This document shows positions 49,809 to 57,517 of a stretch of 62,041 nt of DNA, in pieces. The notes beneath the pieces are model-generated. The model had not been told where the DNA came from, did no database searches, and worked only from the letters and a program-made list of their open reading frames with translations. This DNA is from JBGPOS01 sp041488155 (GTDB taxonomy: Bacteria; Chloroflexota; Dehalococcoidia; Tepidiformales; Tepidiformaceae), in assembly GCA_041488155.1 (NCBI GenBank), contig JBGPOS010000016.1, positions 1 to 62,041 on the forward strand, written 5' to 3'. The position numbers and the translations under genes are program-made. Position 1 is the stretch's first letter; every line of letters begins with the position of its first letter.

Positions 49809-50783
49809 ATGCCCGAACTGGCAGGCGTCCGCCTTGCCCCGAATTGGACCAGCGCCGCCGGCGCGCTCGAAGGAATCCTCACCTTCCTCGGCGCCGACCT
49901 CCCTCGCCACGCGGTAATGGGACTCACCGGCCACGCCTGGCACACTTGCCTCGGCTCTCGCGAGGGCATTGTCGCCCTGCCCTCCGGTCCTTCCGACCTC
50001 GACTGGGAAGCGATGGCCCGCTCCTATGCCCGCACCGGCTACGCGTGGCAGCGATTCGGCGCCACACTCCCGCCCGGCGAGGACTGGGCCGACATGCGTA
50101 CCGCTGCCGTCGAATGGGCCATCGCCCACCTCGACTCCGGGCGCCCGCTCGTCGGCTGGGACTTCCACCTCCACGAGTTCGCGGTCGTCTACGGCTACGA
50201 CGAAGTTCGCGCCGGCTTCCTCGTCGATGACGTCCTCAGCGAGGAAGCCGGTCCGCTCGTTCTCTGGCGCGACTGGCCCTCCACTCTCGGGCGCATCGAG
50301 CTCTTCGCCCCCATCGAGCCGGTCGAGGTCGATCCCGCCGAGGCGATCGAAGGCGCCCTCGCCACCGCGCTCAGTTGCTTCGCCGGCCAGGACGGCCCCG
50401 GCGATGGCCAGCCCCGCGGCACCGCCGCCCTTGATGCCTGGGCCGACGCCCTCGAAGGCGACGTCGAAGTCGACCGCTCCGGCAATGCCTACACCCTCGC
50501 AGTCCTCCAGGCCGCCCGCCTCGACGGCGCCGCCTTTCTCGCCGACCTCGGAGCGGCCCTGCCCGAACTCGCCGACCCGCTCTTTCGCGCCGAACGCGCG
50601 ATCCGCGACGAAGCCAAAGCCCTCTCGCCGCTCATCACGCTCTTCCCCTTCCCGACCGGTGGCCACGGCAACGTCAACAACCCGGGCCTGCGTCGTGCAG
50701 CCGCAACGGCCCTCCGCCGCGCCGCCGCCCACGAGCGCACGGCCGGCTCCCACATAGCCGCCGCCCTCGGCGAACGCCGGTAA
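49809..50783 (+). CDS. Hypothetical protein, possible papain-like C39/BtrH-type fold
   Basis: 324 residues without signal peptide. LEGILTFLGADLPRHAVMGLTGHAWHTCLG near the N-terminus may hold the Cys (residue about 47) of a papain-like site, and GRPLVGWDFHLHEFAVVYGYDEVRAGFLVDD has the His-then-GYD pattern of BtrH-like and C39-like proteins. The second half is helical and Ala-rich. I make the fold call from this pattern only; no substrate can be guessed. It is divergent from the M16 gene, with 106 bp between. Confidence 0.5.
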   Translation: MPELAGVRLAPNWTSAAGALEGILTFLGADLPRHAVMGLTGHAWHTCLGSREGIVALPSGPSDLDWEAMARSYARTGYAWQRFGATLPPGEDWADMRTAAVEWAIAHLDSGRPLVGWDFHLHEFAVVYGYDEVRAGFLVDDVLSEEAGPLVLWRDWPSTLGRIELFAPIEPVEVDPAEAIEGALATALSCFAGQDGPGDGQPRGTAALDAWADALEGDVEVDRSGNAYTLAVLQAARLDGAAFLADLGAALPELADPLFRAERAIRDEAKALSPLITLFPFPTGGHGNVNNPGLRRAAATALRRAAAHERTAGSHIAAALGERR

Positions 50784-51086
50784 GGGAGAGGCGTACGCCG
50801 TGCTCGGCGACGTGTGCAGCTTATCTGGAGGAGATAGATGCGGCTGGATCGATTGCACCTATTCCTTTGGACAGGTGTATCTGGTCGTTTTGGCAGGTGA
50901 ATCTCACCACGCCACCCTCTAGTCTCTTCGCGCCGTCACTGGTCGCACCCGCGTCAGACGATCCCGGGCAGCCCGGCTGCACCGTGCCAATCCAACTACG
51001 GCCTGGCGCTGAGGAGGCTTCGGGCCGAGTAGAGCCCGCGCAGGAGTCATCACATCGTTTGCAGTGGCTGGACTACTTTTGAGTCT
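50784..51086 (+). other. 303-bp gap with one possible leader peptide
   Basis: GGAGGAG at about 50828-50834 is an excellent Shine-Dalgarno close before ATG 50837, which opens only 20 codons (MRLDRLHLFLWTGVSGRFGR, stop at 50897-50899). CACCT/AGGTG can pair over this peptide. The following 190 bases contain no convincing gene; a reading from TTG 50867 has no family character. It may be a regulatory leader for the lipoprotein gene or chance. Confidence 0.3.
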
Positions 51087-51758
51087 ATGAAGCGACTTCC
51101 GTGGCTTCTCGCTCCCTTCGTCGTCGTGCTTGTCGCCTGCTCCGATAGCGGCTCCCCGCCGAGCGCGTCCCCCACCGGCACGAGCGCGACGACCATTCCT
51201 TCGCCAACTTCCGTCGAGGTCACGCCCTCCCCGACTCAACCGCCACTGCCGGGGCACCCCGCAGACGTGAGGACGGGCATCCCAGACGTGGATGTCGTCA
51301 TCGATGCATTGTTGAGCTATGACGGAGACCGCATTGCGTCGTTAGCTGAGCTGTCTCTAGTGGCCTGCGGGCCGAGATCTGATCAATCGGGGGGACCGCC
51401 GGTATGCCCGCCAGGCGTCGCCGTGGGCATGCCTGTTCGAGTGTTCCCTTCGAGTCAGTGTGAGGGATTTTGGGTAAGTGAGTCCGGCGTTCGTCACGAC
51501 CTGGGCTCTATTTCCCCACCAGGCAGTCGAATCTACGCGGTCGCCGCTAACCCACACCCGGTCGACCCTCGGAATCCAGCGGGTGACTACCTGATCATTC
51601 TCGCATTTCCTTCTCCGCCGGAGATCGCTAAAGTTTTCGCAAACGTGGTGCATGTGACGCACGGAAGAATCGTGAGGCTTACAGGCTCCTGCGCAGCGTC
51701 CCCAGAGGCCTGGCTGGCTAACCTGATGCCGCGGGCGCTGGTGCTTCCGCCTCCCTGA
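51087..51758 (+). CDS. Hypothetical lipoprotein
   Basis: 223 residues. A short signal peptide (LPWLLAPFVVVLVAC) ends in a lipobox Cys18. A Ser/Thr/Pro stalk of about 35 residues follows, then a domain of about 165 residues with Cys in LVACGPRS, PVCPPGV, SQCEGFW and GSCAASP, probably two disulphides. Pro-Asp-rich and Val-rich strands suggest a beta fold. I know no family. Its codon use is less biased than that of the neighbours. It is likely surface exposed. Confidence 0.65.
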   Translation: MKRLPWLLAPFVVVLVACSDSGSPPSASPTGTSATTIPSPTSVEVTPSPTQPPLPGHPADVRTGIPDVDVVIDALLSYDGDRIASLAELSLVACGPRSDQSGGPPVCPPGVAVGMPVRVFPSSQCEGFWVSESGVRHDLGSISPPGSRIYAVAANPHPVDPRNPAGDYLIILAFPSPPEIAKVFANVVHVTHGRIVRLTGSCAASPEAWLANLMPRALVLPPP

Positions 51759-51886
51759 GTAACGACCGCGTCGCGTACGGCCCATCGGCGAACGACTCCG
51801 GAAATCACCACACCCCCTGGCCTCCAAGAGCGTCCCCAGGAGCCGCGACCGTGCCCCAAGGGCTGGCGCAGCGCTAAGCTTAGACA

Positions 51887-52321
51887 ATGCCTAACTGGGT
51901 GATCGATGGCCTGCTTGCAACCAGCCCCCGGCCCGGCTATCGCCCCGGCCCCGAGCACGCGGTGCCGTTTCACGTCGTCGAGGCCTGGGTCCGCGACGCT
52001 CGCGACTTTGGCATCGCCTCGATCATCTGCCTGATCTCAGACGACCAGCTCCCCCTGTACCGCCGCTCGGTTCCTGGCGGCCTGCTTGCGTACTACCGCG
52101 AACGCGGGTTCACCGTCGCCCACGTCCCCACGTACGACGGCTTGACCGTCCCCTTCTCGGAAGAACAGTACGAGCAGGCCTGGGAGGCGTTCCTTGGCTT
52201 GCCGAAGCCTGTGCTCGTGCACTGCAGCGCCGGCATGGACCGCACCGGGCGCATCGTCGGCCACATCGTTGAGCGTCTGCAGGAATTCGACGCGAACGGT
52301 GCCTCCGAGGCCTCTGGCTAG
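51887..52321 (+). CDS. Dual-specificity/tyrosine phosphatase-like protein
   Basis: 144 residues. The cysteine-phosphatase loop HCSAGMDRTGR gives Cys113 and Arg119, and Asp84 in VPTYDG is a candidate general acid. WVIDGLLATSPRPGYRP at the start is typical of small bacterial/archaeal DUSP-like enzymes. It should remove phosphate from proteins or small phosphates. It converges with the FGLLP-like membrane protein gene, three bases apart. Confidence 0.85.
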   Translation: MPNWVIDGLLATSPRPGYRPGPEHAVPFHVVEAWVRDARDFGIASIICLISDDQLPLYRRSVPGGLLAYYRERGFTVAHVPTYDGLTVPFSEEQYEQAWEAFLGLPKPVLVHCSAGMDRTGRIVGHIVERLQEFDANGASEASG

Positions 52322-52324
52322 GCG

Positions 52325-54127
52325 CTACCCTCCGGTCCCCGGCCCGCCTGCGACAGCCTCCTCCGCCTCCTTCGCCCGAAACCGAAAGTACGCCCAGAGC
52401 CCGACGGTGAGCGCCGTGTACGCGACGAACACCGCCACGACCGTCATCGAGCCCGTCTCTCGCACGCTCGAGAAGGAACCCCGCTCCTGGCCGAACAGGA
52501 CGTGCCACAGGAGGAATGCCCCCACGATCGTCAGCAGGCCCCAGACGACGTGATTCCAACGGAAGATCTTCCCTCCGTCGGTGGCCGCAATGGGGATCAT
52601 GCTGAAGAACAGACCCTCGATGCCGCCCACGAAGAGGATCACCAGCACCGACTCCACCACCGCCACCGGCCAGCCGCCCCCGTCGCCGGCGAGGGAACGG
52701 ACCGGGGCGATCGCAAGCCATGCCGCGATTGTCACAACAAGACCCGCTATCACCGGCACCAGGGCGATTCGTGCCTTCTCGCGTGCCCCTGACGTTATCG
52801 GAGTGAGGACCACGCAGGAGGCGACGAAGCCGTACATCACGCCAGGCTGAAAGTCGATCGCCCGCGAAATCGCGACCGACACGATGGCGATCGCAATCGT
52901 CGCCGGGTACGCTCGAACAGCAGCGCCGGCGCCTGTCGTGCGAGTGGTGGCGAAGGCTTCCAGGCCGGAGAACACGTACGTGAACAGGCCAACGCCTATG
53001 GTCACGCTCAGAAACAGCACGGCCGTCGCCTGGTTCCAACCGAAGCCGGGCTCGAGCAGGCTGTAAATCCCCCCCGTAACAACGAGCACGCCGGCCACGG
53101 CTGCAAGAGACTCGATGCGTCTCTTCCGCGATGGCTCAGCGCTCCCGGGGCGGAACGTGGCAGCCCGCCGTATCCAACGGGCCGGAGCCGTCAGCCATCG
53201 CGTCCTGCGTTCCACCTCGTCGCGGTTGTCCTGCAGCACCTGGCTGAGGAGCACCGTCGTGAAAAGCACCCACACGGTCGCCCCGGCGAGCACAACGTTC
53301 GTGGCAGCCACCCCCGGATCGGTTGAAACCTCCCCGGCGTCTCGCAACGCCCGGACGACCTCGGGGCGGCTTCCGATCTCTTCCACAGGAGTGGACGACG
53401 GCGAACCGGCCGACGGGGTCGTGACACCAACCGCCACCGGACTCCGGCCCGGCGTCGCGGTTGCGGCAGCCGGCGTCGTGGCCGCGGCGCTCGTCCCGGT
53501 CGCCGAAGCCAGCGCCGTCCCGGAGGTCGAGGGTGTCTGCTGTGCGGGCGTGGTCGCGCCCCCTCCCGTAGGCGATGCGCCGGGCGTGGCGGGTGGTACC
53601 GCCGTGGCGGTGCCAGCGGGTGCTGCCGTTGGCGTCGGCGCAGCGGGCGTCGCGGTTGGCGTGGGCGCAACCGGCGTTGCCGCGGCCGTCGTTACCACCG
53701 ACGCCAGTGGCACATCGAGGACAATTTGGGCCAGCGCGATGTGCCAGGTGACGAAGTAGAGTCCCGTCGAACCGTAGGTGTGCGAGAGAGTCTGCTGCGG
53801 CCACACCGCGCTCTCCCCATCCGGGCAGGGCTCCGATGCGAGCTGCTGCGCTGCGCCGTCGCCCCACCCGATCTGGCTTGCCACAAACCCCGAAGGGAAG
53901 ACGATGACGCCCCCTCGAATCGTGACGGTGACCGTGAGGGGCGCGTTCCCGATGATGCTTCCGGTCGGCCCTGGCGTCGGAACTACCGTGAATAGGTCAG
54001 GGACGTTGTCCGGGACATCGCCGCACTGCGCCGCCCTGGCGGTCCGCATCGACGCTGGCCCCAGTGCCGCCAGTAGCGAGACAAGCAGCGCCGCACCGCT
54101 CAGCCAGATGCCGGTTCCCGACGGCAA
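52325..54127 (-). CDS. Membrane protein with external PKD-like domain and FGLLP-like polytopic C-terminus
   Basis: 600 residues. A signal segment (LSGAALLVSLLAALG) precedes an external domain with FGWGDG-like IGWGDGAAQQ and HTYGSTGLYFVTW, which looks PKD-like. A low-complexity Ala/Thr/Pro stretch (about 145-245) follows. The rest has about eight membrane helices with the long charged loop ERRTRWLTAPARWIRR; GWNQATAVLFLSVTIGVGLFTYVF resembles the region of actinobacterial FGLLP-motif membrane proteins. Function is unknown; coupling an external recognition domain to a polytopic part suggests sensing or transport. Confidence 0.65.
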   Translation of the reverse strand: MPSGTGIWLSGAALLVSLLAALGPASMRTARAAQCGDVPDNVPDLFTVVPTPGPTGSIIGNAPLTVTVTIRGGVIVFPSGFVASQIGWGDGAAQQLASEPCPDGESAVWPQQTLSHTYGSTGLYFVTWHIALAQIVLDVPLASVVTTAAATPVAPTPTATPAAPTPTAAPAGTATAVPPATPGASPTGGGATTPAQQTPSTSGTALASATGTSAAATTPAAATATPGRSPVAVGVTTPSAGSPSSTPVEEIGSRPEVVRALRDAGEVSTDPGVAATNVVLAGATVWVLFTTVLLSQVLQDNRDEVERRTRWLTAPARWIRRAATFRPGSAEPSRKRRIESLAAVAGVLVVTGGIYSLLEPGFGWNQATAVLFLSVTIGVGLFTYVFSGLEAFATTRTTGAGAAVRAYPATIAIAIVSVAISRAIDFQPGVMYGFVASCVVLTPITSGAREKARIALVPVIAGLVVTIAAWLAIAPVRSLAGDGGGWPVAVVESVLVILFVGGIEGLFFSMIPIAATDGGKIFRWNHVVWGLLTIVGAFLLWHVLFGQERGSFSSVRETGSMTVVAVFVAYTALTVGLWAYFRFRAKEAEEAVAGGPGTGG

Positions 54128-54226
54128 ACGCGCTTCCTTTAGCTGCCCCGCTGCCGGCCCGGAAGTCTAGATCGGCGCGGACGCGCGCGGCAAACACGGG
54201 ACTCGGGTCGAACACCCGGTCTCGCC

Positions 54227-54889
54227 TCAGCGACTGCCGCGCTTGCGTAGCACAGCCAGCGTTAACTCTTCCACGCTCGCCAGCTCCGGGTCCGCTTCCA
54301 GCGCCTCTTCGACCCAACGCTTGGCCTCGGCTCGCGAGTAACCGAGAGCGCCGATCGTGTCGGTGGCGTCTGCCACGATCCGCCGCGCCTCCAGCTCTTT
54401 GACGTCGACTGGCTGCGAGATCGCCCCGTCGTGCAGCGCGGCTTCTGCGATCACCCGCCCACGCAGAGTCGCGATGATCTTGTCCGCCCCCCGTACGCCG
54501 ATACCAGGCAGGCGGGTCAGGGTCGCCCGGTCCTCCTGCTGGATCGCTCTCGCGATGGTGCTCACCGAAACGTTCATCGACTTGACCGCCTTCGCGGGCC
54601 CGATCCCCTCCACCGTAATGAACTTGCGAAAGAAGTCGCGCTCCGGCCGCCGCAGGAATCCGACAAGCACCGGCACTGGCTGGTTCGCCGTCGCCGAGTA
54701 GAAGATGTGCAGGCCAATGTCCGGGCGGTCAGATCCTTCGTCCAACGGCCCCTGCCCCGCCAGCGCCTGTAACTCCGGCCAGAGGAACAACGGCACCAGC
54801 ACCTCGTAGCGCACTCCTCCGACTTCCACCTCGACCAACGGCCCCCCCGGGTCCATCCGGGCGAGCGTCCCCTGCAAATGCGTAATCAC
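54227..54889 (-). CDS. ruvA: Holliday junction DNA helicase subunit RuvA
   Basis: 220 residues. Binds four-way junctions and directs RuvB. The N-terminal OB fold starts VITHLQGTLARMDPGGPLVEVEVGGVRYEVLVP (in sections), the helix-hairpin-helix motifs are VEGIGPAKAVKSM and LPGIGVRGADKII, and the C-terminal domain III (IGALGYSRAEAKRWVEEAL) binds RuvB. The GTG at 54889 is chosen since GATACT lies six bases upstream with no Shine-Dalgarno, the leaderless pattern seen elsewhere here. ruvB and ruvC are not adjacent. Confidence 0.94.
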   Translation of the reverse strand: MITHLQGTLARMDPGGPLVEVEVGGVRYEVLVPLFLWPELQALAGQGPLDEGSDRPDIGLHIFYSATANQPVPVLVGFLRRPERDFFRKFITVEGIGPAKAVKSMNVSVSTIARAIQQEDRATLTRLPGIGVRGADKIIATLRGRVIAEAALHDGAISQPVDVKELEARRIVADATDTIGALGYSRAEAKRWVEEALEADPELASVEELTLAVLRKRGSR

Positions 54890-54904
54890 GCTCGCAGTAT
54901 CTCT

Positions 54905-55009
54905 CTGTAACCTGTTCCCTGTCCCCTGTAACCTCATCGAAAGGTCTCTCCGTAACCTCATCGCAGCAATCTGTCTGTAACCTGTTCCCTGTCCCCTGTA
55001 ACCTCATCC
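54905..55009. repeat. 15-unit 7-bp-periodic array between ruvA and mutM
   Basis: CTGTAAC, CTGTTCC, CTGTCCC, CTGTAAC, CTCATC(G/C) occurs at 54905-54939 and again at 54975-55009, exactly 70 bp (ten units) apart; the five heptamers between are degenerate but keep register. The first 34 bases of the two blocks are identical. After the last unit come C and the GTG of mutM. Confidence 0.75.
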
Positions 55010-55010
55010 C

Positions 55011-55865
55011 GTGCCAGAGCTCCCCGAAGTCGAGACCATCCGTCGTGACCTCGCGCCCCTCCTCACCGGTCGCCGCATCGCAGCGGTCGAGGTCGACCCC
55101 GCCACCCTTCCCCTTCTTGCCGCTGCGCCGATCGAAGCCCTTCGCTCCAGCCTCGTTGGCCGCACCTTCACGGCCGCCGGCCGCCGCGGAAAGTACCTCC
55201 TCTTCGGCCTTGACGACGGTCGCACCCTGGTAGTCCATCTGCGCATGACCGGCCGCCTCATCTGGCGAGACTCCTCCGCCCCCGAGGAGCCCTACGAGCG
55301 CGCCCGGCTCGTCCTTGATGACGGCCACGACCTGCGCTGGTGCGACCTCCGCAAGTTCGGCACCTGGCGAATCGTCGATGACCCGGCGCAACTCCTTTCC
55401 AGGCTCGGCCCTGAACCGATCGACGAGGACTTTTCCCTCGCCCAATTCACAGCCGCCCTCGCCGGCCGTTTTGCCCCCGTGAAAGCGGTCCTCCTCGATC
55501 AGCGCCGCCTCGCCGGTCTTGGCAACATCTACGTCGATGAGGCCCTCTTCGAAGCTCGCGTGAGGCCCGACACCCCGGCGGCCAGCCTCTCCCCCGCCAG
55601 CCGGAAGCGCCTCTTCGCCGCTTGCCGCTTGGTCCTCGAACGCGGCATCGCCAACCGCGGCGCCAGCTTCCGGGACTACGTCGACGGGCAGGGCAACGCG
55701 GGCACGCAGCACATGCACGTCCAGGTGTTTCGCCGCACCGGCAAACCCTGCTACACCTGCGGCTCGCTCATCCAGCGCTCGATCGTCGGTGGCCGCAGCA
55801 CCCACTTCTGCCCGAAGTGTCAGCCCAGGAGCCGAACCCGCAAAGCCAACCCCCGTGCTCGTTGA
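55011..55865 (+). CDS. mutM: Formamidopyrimidine-DNA glycosylase
   Basis: 284 residues from a GTG. Removes 8-oxoguanine and ring-opened purines and nicks the site. PELPEVETIRRDL supplies the catalytic Pro and Glu, GRRGKYLLFGL and LVVHLRMTGRLIW the conserved Lys and contact loop, and the C-terminal zinc finger is C-x2-C...C-x2-C (CYTCG, FCPKCQ). LGNIYVDEALFEARVRP is the H2TH region. It is divergent from ruvA across a heptamer array; both genes are DNA repair functions. The stop overlaps the next gene by 11 bases. Confidence 0.95.
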   Translation: MPELPEVETIRRDLAPLLTGRRIAAVEVDPATLPLLAAAPIEALRSSLVGRTFTAAGRRGKYLLFGLDDGRTLVVHLRMTGRLIWRDSSAPEEPYERARLVLDDGHDLRWCDLRKFGTWRIVDDPAQLLSRLGPEPIDEDFSLAQFTAALAGRFAPVKAVLLDQRRLAGLGNIYVDEALFEARVRPDTPAASLSPASRKRLFAACRLVLERGIANRGASFRDYVDGQGNAGTQHMHVQVFRRTGKPCYTCGSLIQRSIVGGRSTHFCPKCQPRSRTRKANPRAR

Positions 55866-56775
55866 CCCGCAATCGCTCCTGGCCGCCCTCCATCTCCCGG
55901 CCAACACCCGGGTCGAAGTCGAGCCTCTCGACGAGAGCGGTCACGGCCCGGAACGCGTCACCGTCTTCCCGGCAGATGGCGAGTCAAAGGTCGTCCTCGT
56001 GCGCCGCTCGCCCGATCCCGTCCACGTGGCGAACAACGTAGCGATCCTGCAGCGCCTGGCAGCAGAAAGCTTCCGGCAGGCGCCCCGCTTCATCGCCGCG
56101 ATTGGCAATGCCGCCGTCGAAGAGTGGGTCGATGGCCTCTCTGCGCTTGCCGTCGTCCCTCCACCCGGCGCCTGCGAAGCGGCGATGGAGGCGTTCGCGG
56201 CGCTCCACTCCCTCCCCATCCGCGACGGCCTCCGATGGGAGCTCGCCGCCGAGGCCATCCTCCCCGGTGAAGAGATCCCCCTCCACCGGCTCGGCTTCGC
56301 CCACTTCGAACGCGACGCCGCTCGCGCGCCCCTCGCCGCCGTTCGCAACGCGCTTCTCGAGAGCCCCTTTGGCTTCTGCCACGGCAACGCGACCGCCGCT
56401 CACCTTCTCCTGCGGCCTGGCGCCGCCACCATCTGCAACTTCGAACGGGCTGGCTTCGGCCCCCAGTTCTTCGACGTGGCCGCGTTCCTCCTCACCAGCG
56501 GGTTCGAAGCCTCGGCCCGGCGCGAACTCGCCGGCGCCTATGCCCGCGCCCGCTCGCTGCCTCCCGCCTCTACAGCGCGCCTCATCGACCAGGCCGGGAT
56601 CTCATGGGGCCTGGCGGAGCTTCTTTCCCTCCCTCATCGCTTCATCGCTGCGTTCGGCGACGATGCGGCCGTTGAAGCGCTTCGCACCGCCGCCGGCCGG
56701 GTCGAGCGTGAGATTCGATCTCCGGCTGGCGATGCTCCCGAAGCTGCCGCCGTCCGCGCCGCTCTCTGGGGGTAG
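55855..56775 (+). CDS. APH-like phosphotransferase-fold protein, probably degenerate
   Basis: 306 residues from GTG 55855, inside the mutM end. The arrangement of an N-lobe with VVLVRRSPDPVHVANNVAILQRL, a hinge AAVEEWVDGLSAL and FCHGNATAAHLLLRPGAATICNFERAGFGPQFFDVAAFL parallels aminoglycoside/choline kinase-like enzymes. The catalytic HGD has become HGN and the DFE-type metal Asp is Asn (CNFERAG), so kinase activity is doubtful; it may be a binding or pseudokinase protein. An alternative is a fructosamine kinase relative. Confidence 0.6.
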   Translation: MLVDPQSLLAALHLPANTRVEVEPLDESGHGPERVTVFPADGESKVVLVRRSPDPVHVANNVAILQRLAAESFRQAPRFIAAIGNAAVEEWVDGLSALAVVPPPGACEAAMEAFAALHSLPIRDGLRWELAAEAILPGEEIPLHRLGFAHFERDAARAPLAAVRNALLESPFGFCHGNATAAHLLLRPGAATICNFERAGFGPQFFDVAAFLLTSGFEASARRELAGAYARARSLPPASTARLIDQAGISWGLAELLSLPHRFIAAFGDDAAVEALRTAAGRVEREIRSPAGDAPEAAAVRAALWG

Positions 56776-56784
56776 AATCGCCAC

Positions 56785-57435
56785 ATGCCCGACGCGGTCT
56801 TTCCCGGCGGCTTCTCCGAACTCGAGTTTGTCGAGGCCTATCTGAATTCCGCCCTGCGCAAACCGCAGGTCGTCGTCGACTCTGCGCTCCGCTCGCTCGT
56901 CCTCGCCAGCGCAGGCGACCGCATCATGCTTAGCGGCCTCATCGCCGAGCAGCTCATCGAAGCCTGCCGGCGCCTCGTCGCTGTCTACGACGCCCTTTCC
57001 GACCGCACCCATTCCGTCGCCCGATCCCTCCTGCGACCTCTGCCCGGCGCCGGGCCCTGGCGAAAGTTCGTCAAGCAGGCCGCGGCGTTCACCCCCGAAC
57101 AGACCTTGCGCGAGCTCGGTCTCGGCGAGGAAGCCCTCGACAGCGCGAACCGCCTGCGCGCTCAGCCGGACCTCGGCGGCCTCACTCCGCTCCTCGAAGC
57201 GAGCGAGACCGGCGGGGCCATGCTCCTTGTCCCGGGCTTCGACACGCACAAGGCACCGACCGAGTTCTGGATAGCCGGGCCCGCCCGCGAGGGACCGCCC
57301 CTCGCGGCACGCCTGGACGCCGGTGAACAGGAGGCCGCCGCTCTCGCCGACATCACCGCAGACCTCGTCTCGATCGCCCGCGGCTTCCTCGCCGCCTACC
57401 TGGGCGCGCGCCGTTCCGCTGGCCGGAGGGATTGA
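56785..57435 (+). CDS. Hypothetical helical protein
   Basis: 216 residues, soluble and largely helical, with no motif I recognise. FPGGFSELEFVEAYLNSALRK opens it, LPGAGPWRKFVKQAAAF lies in the middle, and GGAMLLVPGFDTHKAPTEFWIAG suggests a strand-rich core before a final helix. TAGAAT at 56773-56778 lies exactly six bases before the ATG and there is no Shine-Dalgarno, so a leaderless transcript is likely, with its promoter overlapping the end of the previous gene. Confidence 0.6.
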   Translation: MPDAVFPGGFSELEFVEAYLNSALRKPQVVVDSALRSLVLASAGDRIMLSGLIAEQLIEACRRLVAVYDALSDRTHSVARSLLRPLPGAGPWRKFVKQAAAFTPEQTLRELGLGEEALDSANRLRAQPDLGGLTPLLEASETGGAMLLVPGFDTHKAPTEFWIAGPAREGPPLAARLDAGEQEAAALADITADLVSIARGFLAAYLGARRSAGRRD

Positions 57436-57482
57436 TGCCGTCGCACCCCCACCACAACGCGCTCGTCCGCAGCGTCGTCACT

Positions 57483-57513
57483 CCCCTCTCCCGGCGGGCC
57501 GGGGGTGAGGGCT
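57483..57513. repeat. Partial REP-like element
   Basis: CCCCTCTCCCGGCGGGCCGGGGGTGAGGGC matches the right half of the REP-like family seen at 20433 and elsewhere, just before the S58 peptidase start. Confidence 0.5.
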
Positions 57514-57517
57514 AACG

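Noticed and set aside
50867..51082. 71-codon frame before the lipoprotein gene
   Set aside because: Weak TTG start, no Shine-Dalgarno, no family pattern. Kept only as part of a gap description.
54905..55009. CRISPR-like array
   Set aside because: Units are 7 bp with no unique spacers and no cas genes; it is a tandem repeat.
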